A stretch of 64,000 bases of DNA from an uncultured Myxococcales bacterium (GTDB lineage Bacteria; Myxococcota_A; UBA9042). The stretch lies in the NCBI GenBank assembly GCA_903924465.1, contig CAIYBN010000041.1, forward strand, positions 1-64,000. Reading direction: 5' to 3'. The stretch's first letter is position 1. Every line of letters starts with the position of its first letter. The position numbers and the translations under genes are program-made. Below, piece by piece: positions 9,908-20,088 of this stretch. Below the pieces are notes generated by a model. That model saw nothing but the letters and a program-made list of their open reading frames with translations. It had not been told where the DNA came from and did no database searches.

Positions 9908-10561
9908 TCAGCCCACCTCAGACGGCACCAGATGGCCGTGACGGAGGTGCAGGTGACGATCCGCGAGCGGCAGCAGCGCCGGATCGTGCGTCGCCAGCAG
10001 CAGCGTCACGCCACGATCGCGCGCATCGCCCAGGAGGCCGGCCAGCAGGTCGCACCCCGCGCGGTCCAGACCGGTCGACGGCTCGTCCAGCAGCCACACA
10101 TCGGCTTGCGACGCGAGCACACGCGCGATCGCGGTCCGTTGGAGCATGCCGCGCGAAAAGCTGCGCACCGGGCGCGTCTGCTCGCGTCTGTCCAGACCGA
10201 CCTGGTCCAGCACCGCCGCCACGTCAAAGTCGCCGCGTTCTGCGTGGAGCAACGCGCGAAACAGCTGGACGTTCTCTTGCGCGGTCAATTCCAGATACAG
10301 GCCGGGCGCGTGATCGAGCCGGGCGATGCGCCGCGCCAGATGCGCCGGTTCAATCTCCGCCAAAGGCACGCCATCCAGCTTCACGACGCCGCGCGCTGGC
10401 GTGCGGTTCCCCGACAGGACATCCAGCAACGTCGACTTGCCCGCACCGTTCTCGCCCGTCAGCACCGTCAGCGATCCCGCCGGCAGGGCCAGGTCCACAT
10501 CGACGAGAACAAAACGCCCGCCGGCCGCCCAACCGAGCGCGTCTGCTGCCAAGCGGATCAT
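9908..10561 (-). CDS. ccmA: Heme exporter ATP-binding protein CcmA
   Basis: Walker A GENGAGKST, signature SFSRGMLQR, Walker B VWLLDEPSTGLD. Confidence 0.88.
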   Translation of the reverse strand: MIRLAADALGWAAGGRFVLVDVDLALPAGSLTVLTGENGAGKSTLLDVLSGNRTPARGVVKLDGVPLAEIEPAHLARRIARLDHAPGLYLELTAQENVQLFRALLHAERGDFDVAAVLDQVGLDRREQTRPVRSFSRGMLQRTAIARVLASQADVWLLDEPSTGLDRAGCDLLAGLLGDARDRGVTLLLATHDPALLPLADRHLHLRHGHLVPSEVG

Positions 10562-11319
10562 GCGAGCGGTCCCCGGTTGGCTGCCCGGCGCCGCGAGACC
10601 AAGCCAGCCAAGCCAGTGAGTGCGACCGCTCCGGCCAGCCACGCCAGCGTGCGGGCCGGCTGGCGCGCGGGCGTCGGCAAATCACCGAGCGTAACCGTCG
10701 CCACTTCGGTCGCGCCGAGCGGTTGCGCCAGACTGGCGCTCACAAGGCGCTCCCGACCTTCTTCAAACCGCGTCACCAGCCCCGGTCGGTCGAGCGCCAG
10801 CGTCACACGCACGGGCGGCCCGGCCAGGACGTTCAGGGCCAGCCAGGTCTGACCAGCGGCATGGCCGGAGAACCCGAGCCGCAGCGTGCTCGCGCTCAGC
10901 GGTAGGGCAAAGCGCACCCGCAGCGACTCCAGCCCTCCAGCGTTCACCAATCCTTGCAGCCGCAGACTGTCCGCGCTCCGCTTCACCTGCAGCGCACCCG
11001 ACGTCTCGACTTCCACGGATTCGGTCGTCGGCGGCACGATGTGATCCACGACGATCGGCGGGTCACCGACCGCGGGGAACAGCAGCGGGACGGCCACGCC
11101 GGTGAGATCCACGCGCCCGCGCGCGATCGGCAACGTCCAGCGCAAGTCCTCCTGGAACAGCAGACGCCCTTCCTCGACGCGCGCTTGCACCTGCACGTTC
11201 AGCACCAGCGCGTCCATGCCGAGGACGGGCGTCGGGTCGCGCGGCAGATCCAGCGCCTCCGCAGGCAGGGCCAGCAGCCACAGCAGGCACACGCTCGGGC
11301 GACACAGCTTACGAATCAA
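10558..11319 (-). CDS. Hypothetical signal-peptide protein with C-terminal TM
   Basis: CLLWLLALPAEA N-term, beta-rich ectodomain, C-term TLAWLAGAVALTGLAGLVSRRRAA; probable TTG start overlapping upstream stop. Confidence 0.55.
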   Translation of the reverse strand: MIRKLCRPSVCLLWLLALPAEALDLPRDPTPVLGMDALVLNVQVQARVEEGRLLFQEDLRWTLPIARGRVDLTGVAVPLLFPAVGDPPIVVDHIVPPTTESVEVETSGALQVKRSADSLRLQGLVNAGGLESLRVRFALPLSASTLRLGFSGHAAGQTWLALNVLAGPPVRVTLALDRPGLVTRFEEGRERLVSASLAQPLGATEVATVTLGDLPTPARQPARTLAWLAGAVALTGLAGLVSRRRAANRGPLA

Positions 11320-11644
11320 GCCGCACCTCGGCCGCTGGTGCGCGCGGGGCCTCCAAGGCAGCCAGTGCGTCCAGCGCGTTGGCCGCTTGCGCTGCGTACC
11401 GATCGGAAAGCCGCTGAAAATCCTGAGTGTCCAGCTTGCCAGTCTGGTGATCAAAGCGCATCTCACGCAGGTGGTTCAGCAGGCGATCGCGTTCATCGGT
11501 CAACCGCGTCCGCTCCGCATCGTAGGTCGCGTCCAGGTGCCGGGCATCGCGCAACGCCAGCGCCATCCGCAGCGCTTGGGTAAGCGCCGCCAGCAGCAGA
11601 AGTCCGAGCGCTGCGATCGCCGCAAAGCCAAGCGCAGCTTTCAC
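11309..11644 (-). CDS. CcmI-like membrane-anchored coiled-coil protein
   Basis: N-terminal TM then ERDRLLNHLREMRFDHQTGKLDTQDFQRLSDRY, resembling CcmI/CcmH-associated N-terminal region. Confidence 0.6.
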   Translation of the reverse strand: MKAALGFAAIAALGLLLLAALTQALRMALALRDARHLDATYDAERTRLTDERDRLLNHLREMRFDHQTGKLDTQDFQRLSDRYAAQAANALDALAALEAPRAPAAEVRLDS

Positions 11645-12762
11645 TTCTTGCCCCCGAACAGGCGGCCCAGCAGTCCGCCTGGCTTGGTCACGGACGGGCT
11701 TTCGCCGTGAAACGCCGAGGCCAACGCGCGCACGAACGCCTCAACGTCGGCGAACCGGCGCTCGGGCGTGCGATCGAGCCCGGCATGGACGACCCGGCAG
11801 ACGGAAGGCGGCAAGTCCGGACGCAGTTCCTGGAGCGGTTGCACCGGCAGCGCCTCGTTGCCGCGCAGGTAGTGCAGGACCGCCGCCGCGCTGGTGCCCT
11901 CCGCGCGCACGGCCCGCACGCCGCACAGCAATTCGTAGGCGATCGCCGCGAGCGCGAACTGGTCGCTGCGGCCGTCGACAATCCCACCCGTCGCCTGCTC
12001 GGGACTCATGTACGCCGCAGTGCCCGCAGGTCGTTCGCGATCCCAGCCCATGCGGAAGCGATCGGCCCGACCGGTGATCACGGTCGCGGTGCCAAAGTCG
12101 TAGGTCATCAAGCGGCGCGTGCCAAAGTTCGTGGACTCGACCATGGCGTTGCGCGGCGTCACGTCGCGGTGGACCCAGCCCCGGCCGTGCAATTCCGCCA
12201 GACCGTCGGCCCACTGCTGCAGCAGGTCGAGCATCACTTCCGGCTGCATGCGCGGCGCCTTGTCGATGAGGTCCGCCAGCATCTTGCCTTCGACGTGCTC
12301 CAGCGCAATGTAAGGCCGCTGATCCGGCAGCGCGCCGGCCCGGTAAACGTCCACGAAACACGCCGCGTGCAGTTCGCCGAGCAATTGCCCTTCGCGCTGC
12401 AACGCCTCAGAAGCCCTGCGAAAATCCATCTCAGGCAGCGTCAAGTACAGGCGACTGAGCACTTTCAGCGCCACTTCGCGGTTGCCCAAGCTGATCTGCC
12501 GCGCCAGGTAGACATCCGCGTGGCTGCCCGTGCCCAGCACCCGGATCACCTCGAATTCGCCGTCCAGCACCTGGCCAATCAGCCCGTCCAGACCGGCCCG
12601 CGAAGGTGTCCGCGGCGTCAGCAACTGCGGCGAACTCGGCGGCGATTGCGGTTGCAGGCTCGCCACCGGGTGATTGTTCTGACTGGGCCGCGTTTGCAGC
12701 AAACCACGCGGGGCTTGCGGCGAGGCATGCGGGATTTCAGGCTCGATGGGCTTGATCGCCAA
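11641..12762 (-). CDS. Serine/threonine protein kinase
   Basis: VLGTGSHADVYLARQ, HRDVTPRN, YDFGTA, GTAAYMSPEQ; start approximate (TTG). Confidence 0.85.
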   Translation of the reverse strand: MAIKPIEPEIPHASPQAPRGLLQTRPSQNNHPVASLQPQSPPSSPQLLTPRTPSRAGLDGLIGQVLDGEFEVIRVLGTGSHADVYLARQISLGNREVALKVLSRLYLTLPEMDFRRASEALQREGQLLGELHAACFVDVYRAGALPDQRPYIALEHVEGKMLADLIDKAPRMQPEVMLDLLQQWADGLAELHGRGWVHRDVTPRNAMVESTNFGTRRLMTYDFGTATVITGRADRFRMGWDRERPAGTAAYMSPEQATGGIVDGRSDQFALAAIAYELLCGVRAVRAEGTSAAAVLHYLRGNEALPVQPLQELRPDLPPSVCRVVHAGLDRTPERRFADVEAFVRALASAFHGESPSVTKPGGLLGRLFGGKK

Positions 12763-12975
12763 AGGGGACTCCCGACGCCAGGACTGGATGAGCCGACCCG
12801 GCGTACAGCGTCTAGGATAGCGCGACCGCGCCGACGTCGCTACCGCTTCCGGCAAACCACACCGCGCACCACACTTCGTTTCATGAGTGACCCACAAACC
12901 ATTGCAAATGCCGCCAAGCTTCGTCTCACGCCGCCACAGGGTCGGATGTCGCGGGGCGAAATCGATTGATTCGCC

Positions 12976-13608
12976 TCACGTCGCCCGCAGCAGCGCCACG
13001 GCATAAGGCTTTTCGCCCGGCACATCGCGCGCCGCGGCAACCTGCCAGCCCGGCGCGGCAAGCCGCTGATGCAACGTCGCCGCCGGCCCATGCGCGTGCA
13101 CGGCGGCAAGTCCGTGCGGTGCGAGAATGGGCCGCGCGCGTTCCGGCCACTCTGGGAACGGCCAGACCGCGCGCGCAGACGCAAGTTCAAAGCGCTGCGT
13201 CAGCTCGGAGGAATGCAGCGTCCGGGCGATCACCTGCAGGTTGTTCAGCCCGAGCGCGGCACCCGTTTCGGCGATGAAGGCAGCGCGCAGCTTGCGGGAT
13301 TCCACCGCCACCACTGCGGCGTCAGGCCAGGCAATCGCCAGGGTCAAGGCTTCCAGGCCAGCACCAGCGCCCACATCAACCGCGTGTTTCGGTGTCCTTC
13401 CCAACACGTCCTGCGTCACGGCGGCAACGGTCAGCGCCTCACAGACATGCGCCAGCAGTCCGCTCTCCGACGCGTCGCCGACCAGATTGGTGCGCGCCTG
13501 ACCCGCCGCCAGAAGTTGGGCCAGTCGCAAGAATCGCACCAGCCAGGCCGGTTGGTACGGCAGTTGCGCAGCGGCACAGATCGCCTCAAGCGACGCCAAC
13601 GGGCTCAC
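12976..13608 (-). CDS. rsmG: 16S rRNA (guanine527-N7)-methyltransferase-like, RsmG
   Basis: RTNLVGD, VDVGAGAGLEALTLAI, SARAVWPFPEW; GTGA overlap with upstream gene. Confidence 0.75.
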   Translation of the reverse strand: MSPLASLEAICAAAQLPYQPAWLVRFLRLAQLLAAGQARTNLVGDASESGLLAHVCEALTVAAVTQDVLGRTPKHAVDVGAGAGLEALTLAIAWPDAAVVAVESRKLRAAFIAETGAALGLNNLQVIARTLHSSELTQRFELASARAVWPFPEWPERARPILAPHGLAAVHAHGPAATLHQRLAAPGWQVAAARDVPGEKPYAVALLRAT

Positions 13609-15653
13609 GGTGCTTTGTCCGCTGCCGGCGCTTCCTTGGCCCGCGCCATTTCGGCTTCTGCCGCCGCGAGCCCTTTGTCCACGGCTTCTTTGATCGCCGC
13701 GCCCTTCTCGCCCGCCTTCTTCGCCATCCGGTCGCGCAGCTTGAGCGCATCGCCCTTCTTGCCCGCGGCGGTGTACAGCATCGCCAGCAGCGTCACTTGA
13801 TCGGGGTCCGGCGTCGTCGACTCCATCAGGCCTTCCAGCAACTTCTCGGCGCGTTCCGGCTGCTGGACCTGTAGCCACACACCGGCCACGTCCATCGGCG
13901 TCACGACCTTCTGGCCGATTCCCGCGGTCGCAAGTGCTTCAGCCTGCTCGCCTTTCTCGCCAACAGCGTAGGCAATCAGCAGCAACATCAAGGTCTCGCG
14001 ATCGGCCGGCTTGGCCTTTTGCGCGGGCTCGAGAATCGCCAACGCCTTGGGCACGTCGTGGTTCTGCAGGTACAACTGCGCCTGCAGGAGCCGCGCGCGC
14101 TCCGCATCCGGACCAGCCTCGGTCAGTGGCTTCAGCGCCGCCGCCGCTTCGTCCAGCTTGCCAGCCGCCCGCAGCAGTTCTGCGCGCACCATCATCAGCT
14201 GCCGACTCGCCGGATTGGCCTTGAGCGCCGCGTCGACCGTTGCCAGCGCGTCGTCCGTCTTCTTCAGCGCCATCTGGTTCTGCGCCATCGCAATCGCGAC
14301 CCGCTCGTCCTCCACCGTCGCCCCGGCGTCCTGCAGCGTTTTCAGCGCTTCCACCGACTTGCCTTTGCCGCGCAGGATTTCCGAGAGCAGCAACGCCGCG
14401 TCCGGATCCTTCTGCGCCGCCGCTTCCTGCAGCAGCTTCTCCGCGCCGTCCATATCCTTTTGCTGCATGAGGAGTTGCGCAAGCGCCGCGTTCACGCCCA
14501 CCACTTTCGCGTCCAGCTGCTTGGCTTTTTCCAGTTCCTTCTTGGCCTCTGCCAACAGCCCGGCCTTTTGCGCGTCCGGCGCCGTCACTGAGCGCTGCAA
14601 ATTCAGCACGCCGACGGCCAGATGCGCCTCCGCCAGCTCCGGCTGCGATTTCAGCACCTGCTCGGCCAGCGTCCACGCCTTGACCGGCTGGTCCAGCTGC
14701 AGCGCCATCTGCACCAGCGACAGGCGGGCGAGCGGATCGTCCTCTTTGGCCAGCGCCGCTTCGCAGGTCGGCAGGCCCTGGTCGATAAGGCCCTGATCCA
14801 GCTGCGCGACGCCCCGAGCGAATTCCACGATGGCGTGACCAGGCCAAATGGCATCTGCGGCGGCCAAGTCGGCATTCGCGGCCTTGAAGTCGAACGTCAT
14901 CCGCTCGGCGTGGGCCCGCAGCACCAGCCACCAGGCCGCCGCTTGCTCCAGCGAAATGGCCTGCGGCTTTTGCAGCGCACCGGGAGCAAACGGCTCGATG
15001 ACCGTGCCGTCGGCAAGCTTCACTGCCACGCGCGTCCTGGACAGCAGCAACGGCGACTGGATGCCCGCCGCGTCGGTCAGGAACGTGACCGTTTCACCTC
15101 GCGCCTGCGCCAGCGCGGCCACGAGGAACGCCGCTTCCACGGCATGAACCGGCTGGGCCTTGCCGGCCACCACGTCGGCAAAAAGCTTCGCGGTCGGCAA
15201 CGCCGGGTGGCCGCGGCGCTGCGTCGTCGGCTGCAATTGCAGCTTGCCCGGCCCAACGAGCGTCTTGACGTAGCTCGCCAGAGCCGCCGTATCTTTCTGC
15301 GCCACGGCCGCAGCCTTGATCGCGTCATCCGGCGTGCCAGGTGCAATCGCCGCATCGCCCGCCAGACCGGCTTTGGTCAACCGCGCTGCGAGGGATTCGC
15401 CAGCCGGCGTTGCTGCCGTCGCCGATGCTGCCGCCGGCTTCTTCGCGCAGCATGCGCCGCAAGTCCACCACGCGATGCCGGCAGCCACAGCCACCACGGC
15501 GAGCGCGGCCACGGCGACCGTGCGACGTTTGTTGCCGGCGGCTGGGGTCGGCGCATCCGGGCCGCCAATCACCGCGCGATGGCACTGCGGGCAGCGCTCG
15601 GTCAAATCCTTCACTTCGACAAGCTTGTCACAAGACGGGCAAAAAGCGTTCAT
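13605..15653 (-). CDS. Zinc-ribbon, single-TM, TPR-repeat protein
   Basis: MNAFCPSCDKLVEVKDLTERCPQCHRAV; TM VAVAALAVVAVAAGIAWW; multiple TPR units. Confidence 0.8.
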   Translation of the reverse strand: MNAFCPSCDKLVEVKDLTERCPQCHRAVIGGPDAPTPAAGNKRRTVAVAALAVVAVAAGIAWWTCGACCAKKPAAASATAATPAGESLAARLTKAGLAGDAAIAPGTPDDAIKAAAVAQKDTAALASYVKTLVGPGKLQLQPTTQRRGHPALPTAKLFADVVAGKAQPVHAVEAAFLVAALAQARGETVTFLTDAAGIQSPLLLSRTRVAVKLADGTVIEPFAPGALQKPQAISLEQAAAWWLVLRAHAERMTFDFKAANADLAAADAIWPGHAIVEFARGVAQLDQGLIDQGLPTCEAALAKEDDPLARLSLVQMALQLDQPVKAWTLAEQVLKSQPELAEAHLAVGVLNLQRSVTAPDAQKAGLLAEAKKELEKAKQLDAKVVGVNAALAQLLMQQKDMDGAEKLLQEAAAQKDPDAALLLSEILRGKGKSVEALKTLQDAGATVEDERVAIAMAQNQMALKKTDDALATVDAALKANPASRQLMMVRAELLRAAGKLDEAAAALKPLTEAGPDAERARLLQAQLYLQNHDVPKALAILEPAQKAKPADRETLMLLLIAYAVGEKGEQAEALATAGIGQKVVTPMDVAGVWLQVQQPERAEKLLEGLMESTTPDPDQVTLLAMLYTAAGKKGDALKLRDRMAKKAGEKGAAIKEAVDKGLAAAEAEMARAKEAPAADKAP

Positions 15654-15678
15654 GGGTTCCTCAGGTCGTCCAACCGGC

Positions 15679-16446
15679 CTACCGTTTGCCGTGTCGCAGC
15701 AGAAAGTGCAACAGGTCGCCGGGCGCGTCGGTGATGATTGCCGTAACCGCTTCGTCGCACAGGTATTCCCACTCGCGCGGCGTATTCACCGTCCACGACC
15801 ACACTTGCCAAGCCTGCGCCCGCCACAGCGCCAGCCGCTCTGGGTTGACCAGCGACACGTGCGGATTCACGCTCGCGATCGGCCACGCCCGTTCTGCGAT
15901 GCGCTCCGTCAGCGACCAGAAATCGCCTGGCGGCTTCTCGTCCACCAGCGCCGCGAGCGGCCGGGCGATCTGCGCGCGCGCAACCTGGGCCAGCGGCGCT
16001 TCGTTGAACGACGAGATCAGCCAGTCGCCGCCGCGCACGCGTTCCATCCGCCGCACGAACGCGTCGGCCAAATGCAGGCCGCCACTTGAATCGTGGCCAT
16101 TGACCTTCAGCTCCGCGTTGACGTGCACCTTTCGGCCCTCGAACAACTCCAGCACTTCGTCCAAATGGGCGACCCGCTGGGTCTGCAACTGCCCGTCTCC
16201 CAAGGTCATTTTGCGCAGGTCGCTCCACGGCAACTCCGTCACCGCGCCGGGCCGATTCGCCAGCCGCTGCAGGTCGTCGTCGTGGAACAGCACGAGTTCG
16301 CCATCCGCCGTCTGCTGCACGTCGAACTCGACGCCGTCGGCGCCCAAATCCAACGCGATGCGCAGCGATTCCAGGGTATTTTCCACCGCGAGACGGCGGG
16401 CGCCGCGGTGACCGATGACGAGCGGAGCTGGGGCTTGGCGGGTCAT
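15679..16446 (-). CDS. Glycerophosphodiester phosphodiesterase
   Basis: VIGHRGARRLAVENTLESLRIALDLGADGVEFDVQQTADGELVLFHDDDLQR (GDPD HRG...E...D...HD). Confidence 0.9.
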   Translation of the reverse strand: MTRQAPAPLVIGHRGARRLAVENTLESLRIALDLGADGVEFDVQQTADGELVLFHDDDLQRLANRPGAVTELPWSDLRKMTLGDGQLQTQRVAHLDEVLELFEGRKVHVNAELKVNGHDSSGGLHLADAFVRRMERVRGGDWLISSFNEAPLAQVARAQIARPLAALVDEKPPGDFWSLTERIAERAWPIASVNPHVSLVNPERLALWRAQAWQVWSWTVNTPREWEYLCDEAVTAIITDAPGDLLHFLLRHGKR

Positions 16447-16449
16447 CAA

Positions 16450-18930
16450 CTACGGCGCTGCCCGCGCTGGGTCAAACGTCATCAGGTCCGTTTGCAGCAT
16501 GATCGTCAGCATGTGCAGGAGCGCAAGGCGCTGCTGGCGGTTGTTGAAGGCATCTTCATAAGCCGCACGCGGGGTCGACGCGCTCAGCAGGGACGACAAC
16601 GCCTTGGATTCGCGGGCCGACAGCTTCAGCGACCCAACGCCGATCAGCGGATTCTTGGCGCGGTAAATCGGCCGATCCAGCTTGTCGATGAGCATCGGCT
16701 CCAGGACGGAAAGCGGAATGCGCTCGCGCACGCCCTCGGCGAGCACGGTCACCGGGTCGATATCGAGCGGCACAATATCGGCCGGCGGTGCCGCATCTTC
16801 GTAATAGGCAAAAGTGCCAGAATCCCAGCCAAAAGCGTCGATGAACTTGGCGCGCAGCTGCCGTTCCAGGACCTGGTACAGCTGGAACGGCTTGATGAGA
16901 TTCAAGCCAATCAGCAAATCGCCCAGCCGGCCGCCGGTCTGCCGCGCGCGCTGCATGGCCATGTCGACGTCGGCTTGGCTGATGAAGCCATTTTGCACCA
17001 TGAACGGCCCGAGCAGCTCATTATGCTGGTTTGACGCGATGTATTGCGTTCTGCCACGGCGAAAGAAGATCGACTTCACCAGCTCGCCGCGGCGCAGTTC
17101 CAGACAGCCCGTGGCGCGATCCGCGTACATCCGGTAAATCAGCCGCACAAACATCCATTGCGACAGCGGCCCTTGCAGCTTGGGCGTACCGGGCGCCGCC
17201 AGCGCGGTGACCACGACGGCCTCCAGCGACGGCACCGAGCCAATGGCCTGGAATGGCCCCTCGTTGACGCTGATGAGATCTTCCACGGTCGCCGTGCGCG
17301 CCCGCAGCATCGTCTCCAGGTTGTCCTGGCCAAGCGGACCGAATTCCTTGCCATCGCGCGTCCTCAGGCGAAACAGCGGTGTTTTCGCTGACTTGGCCAA
17401 GGACGCGACCGTGTAGCTCTCCGGTTCAGGCGGCCCGGCGATGGCAAAACCAACCGTCGATGGCACATCGTTCCCCGGATCCTGCGCGCGCAGCTCGTCC
17501 GCGACCGACCGCATCGTGTGCGTCTGGCCGGTATCCGGGCTCTGCGTCATCGGCGGCGTCGGCTGCGATTCCCGCATCTGCCCGACCGGCACGGTTTCCC
17601 GCATGTCCCGCCGCTTCGGCAGCACGTCCGTCGGTTCTGTCTCGCGCCGCCGCTCCAGCGCCGCCAGTTCCGGCACCGGCGGCACGCGTTGCTTGTCGAG
17701 GTCGGCCATGGCATCGCCGGAGCTAATCGCCGACCGCTTCTCTGCGATCTTTTCGCGAATCCGCTTCATGTCGTCCGCGGAAAACGACAGCGACGAGGAA
17801 GCCGGCACGTACGTCTGGCCATCGACGCCCGTCTGCACCTGGGCCGACACCATTTGGGACGCTGGCACCGGAGGCGCCCCGTGACGTTCCGACGGCTCTT
17901 GCGGCGTGGACGGAATCACCCGCTGCGGCTTGGTGATCGGGCCGTTCTGCCCCGGCGCGGGCGACGCCGGCTGAATGTTCGGCAGCGGCGTGACCTGTAG
18001 CGTCGGGTCAAAGAGCTTGGTGATGAAGTTGGCGAGCGCGTTGTTCGACACCTGAATCTTCTGCTGAAACAGCAGCGTCATGATGTCGTCGTGCATCGCC
18101 ATCGCAGTCGGATAACGCTCATTGACGTCGCGCGCCAAGGCTCGCCGCAACACGTCGCGCACCGGCTCTTCAATGTACGCGTGTTTCTTGAACTTGTGCT
18201 CCAGCCGCGCGTCGCGGATGTTGACGAGCGTCTCCAGATCGGTTTTGGCCAAAAACAGCCGTTTGAGCGTCAGCGACTCGTAGAGAATGATGCCCAGCGA
18301 GAAAATATCGCTCCGGTGATCAAACGGCTGACCCGTCACCTGCTCCGGACTCATGTAGCCGAGCTTGCCTTTCAACACCCCGGAACGCGTGGCATTGTCG
18401 GCCGGCTGCCCACCCGGGGTCGCGCGCGCCACGCCAAAGTCCATGACTTTGACCTCGCCAGCCTCGGAAATGATGATGTTCGACGGCGACACGTCGCGGT
18501 GAATGATGTGCAGCGGCCGGCCGTAGTGATCCTTGGCGTTGTGGGCGTAATACAAGCCCTTGGCGACTTCAGCCGCGATGAACAGGCACATCTCCGTCGG
18601 GATGCGAATCTGCACCTGCGTCGATCGCGAGAGCACCTTGAACAGGTCTGGGCCCGCGACGTACTCCATCGCGATGTAGTAGTTGCCGTCGATCTCGCCA
18701 TTCTCATACGTCTGAACAATATTCGCGTGTTGCAGCACGGCGCAGAGGCGTGCTTCGGCCAGCAGCATCTCGATAAACGTCTTGTTCTGGGCAAAAGCCG
18801 GGAGGATCTTCTTGACGACGAGGATCTTCTCAAAGCCGCCGACGCCCGCCACGCGCGCGCGCCAAACCTCGGCCATGCCACCGATACCGATGCGGTCGAG
18901 CAGTTCAAAACGGCCGAACATCGTCGACAA
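16450..18930 (-). CDS. Ser/Thr protein kinase with C-terminal GYF_2-like and DUF4388/PATAN-like regions
   Basis: GIGGMAEVWRARV, HRDVSPSN, MDFGVAR, GYMSPEQVTG; C-term FGPLGQDNLETML and RATGCLELRRGELVKSIFFRRGRTQYIAS...LGDLLIGLNLI. Confidence 0.88.
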   Translation of the reverse strand: MSTMFGRFELLDRIGIGGMAEVWRARVAGVGGFEKILVVKKILPAFAQNKTFIEMLLAEARLCAVLQHANIVQTYENGEIDGNYYIAMEYVAGPDLFKVLSRSTQVQIRIPTEMCLFIAAEVAKGLYYAHNAKDHYGRPLHIIHRDVSPSNIIISEAGEVKVMDFGVARATPGGQPADNATRSGVLKGKLGYMSPEQVTGQPFDHRSDIFSLGIILYESLTLKRLFLAKTDLETLVNIRDARLEHKFKKHAYIEEPVRDVLRRALARDVNERYPTAMAMHDDIMTLLFQQKIQVSNNALANFITKLFDPTLQVTPLPNIQPASPAPGQNGPITKPQRVIPSTPQEPSERHGAPPVPASQMVSAQVQTGVDGQTYVPASSSLSFSADDMKRIREKIAEKRSAISSGDAMADLDKQRVPPVPELAALERRRETEPTDVLPKRRDMRETVPVGQMRESQPTPPMTQSPDTGQTHTMRSVADELRAQDPGNDVPSTVGFAIAGPPEPESYTVASLAKSAKTPLFRLRTRDGKEFGPLGQDNLETMLRARTATVEDLISVNEGPFQAIGSVPSLEAVVVTALAAPGTPKLQGPLSQWMFVRLIYRMYADRATGCLELRRGELVKSIFFRRGRTQYIASNQHNELLGPFMVQNGFISQADVDMAMQRARQTGGRLGDLLIGLNLIKPFQLYQVLERQLRAKFIDAFGWDSGTFAYYEDAAPPADIVPLDIDPVTVLAEGVRERIPLSVLEPMLIDKLDRPIYRAKNPLIGVGSLKLSARESKALSSLLSASTPRAAYEDAFNNRQQRLALLHMLTIMLQTDLMTFDPARAAP

Positions 18931-19055
18931 AATACACTCCGTGCCACGCGCAGCTGCGCAAAAGGCGCTCGATCGTTGTGAGGCGCGGCGCTGGTGTCAA
19001 GGGGGCCGGCATGGAATCTTGTGAAAGTTGGGGTTTGCGGCGGGATGCCTGGAGA

Positions 19056-20078
19056 TCAGGGGCGCCGAGCGGCACAGCGGAAGCCAATTTCGTGGCTGGA
19101 AAACGACGGACCGGCGTTGAGGTTCAGGTGAAAGGCGCCTGCGCCGACACCGTCCAACCAACTTCCGCCGCGAGCGGCTGCTGCGGGTAGTCCCGACTTG
19201 TAGACGCCGTCCACCGCTCGGCCGGCGAGGTTTGAGGTTGTGTCGCCGCCGTCACCGAAATTCGCAGACCAAGGGGGAACCTGCGCGCCGTCCATAAACA
19301 AGTTAGGCATGCTACCCGCTTGGCCCCACAGGTCCACCCACTCCGACAGGTTGCCGATCAGGTCAAACGCGCCAGCACCACTCACACACGCCGATTGCTC
19401 GCCGGTCTTGGTCGTTCCGGGGAAGTTTGTTGTGCAGTTCTGCGTGTACAGCGTCGCTGCGCCACCGGGATCCGGGGTGCCGGCCACCGCCGCTTGCCAT
19501 TCGCCGTTGGTGATCAAGTGTTTGCCGCTGGCGACGCACGCCTGCTGAGCCTGAAACCAGGTCAGATATGCGGATGGCGTCACGGACTTGATCGAGCAGG
19601 CGTAGAGCTTGGTCGTGAGATTGCCGCTATCGGGAAATCCTGCCGGATAATCGTCACTTGTCTCACCAAAAGGCTGATAGTCAGTTCCTTCGATTCCCGC
19701 GTCCACTGCCGTTTGCGCCGCTGCGCAATCGACCGGTGCGCCGTCCACGCGCGCCCACACCGTTGCCTCGTACTTGTCCACGCATACGTCGCCGACCGGA
19801 ACCATGCCCGACGGACACGATTTCGGCTGCTGCAGCGCCGCAACACTCGCCTCCAGCGCGTTCATTCCGGCATAGAGTTGCTGGAATTGCGTATTCACGG
19901 CCGACGACGAAATCGGTTGCCCCGAAACAAACGTGTTGGGCGGCGCTCCGGACGTCGCGTACAGCACGCCAGCGACCGTCAAGATGCCGGTCGCCGCCAG
20001 CAACATGCCGCGCCGTCCACCCAGCAGGCGCCGTACGCCCGCCACCAGCCGGTCATCGATGTGAATGTGAATGTCCAT
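19056..20078 (-). CDS. Membrane-anchored formylglycine-generating-enzyme (SUMF1)-like protein
   Basis: N-terminal TM; CPSGMVPVGDVCVDKYEATVW...TWFQAQQACVASGKHLITNGEWQAAV...RGGSWLDG...IGFRCA. Confidence 0.82.
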   Translation of the reverse strand: MDIHIHIDDRLVAGVRRLLGGRRGMLLAATGILTVAGVLYATSGAPPNTFVSGQPISSSAVNTQFQQLYAGMNALEASVAALQQPKSCPSGMVPVGDVCVDKYEATVWARVDGAPVDCAAAQTAVDAGIEGTDYQPFGETSDDYPAGFPDSGNLTTKLYACSIKSVTPSAYLTWFQAQQACVASGKHLITNGEWQAAVAGTPDPGGAATLYTQNCTTNFPGTTKTGEQSACVSGAGAFDLIGNLSEWVDLWGQAGSMPNLFMDGAQVPPWSANFGDGGDTTSNLAGRAVDGVYKSGLPAAAARGGSWLDGVGAGAFHLNLNAGPSFSSHEIGFRCAARRP

Positions 20079-20088
20079 CGTCGTCTCC

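Noticed and set aside
19056-20078. Possible diversity-generating-retroelement target (FGE/C-type-lectin-like fold)
   Set aside because: FGE/CLec-like proteins can be DGR targets, but no reverse transcriptase or template repeat was recognised in the window
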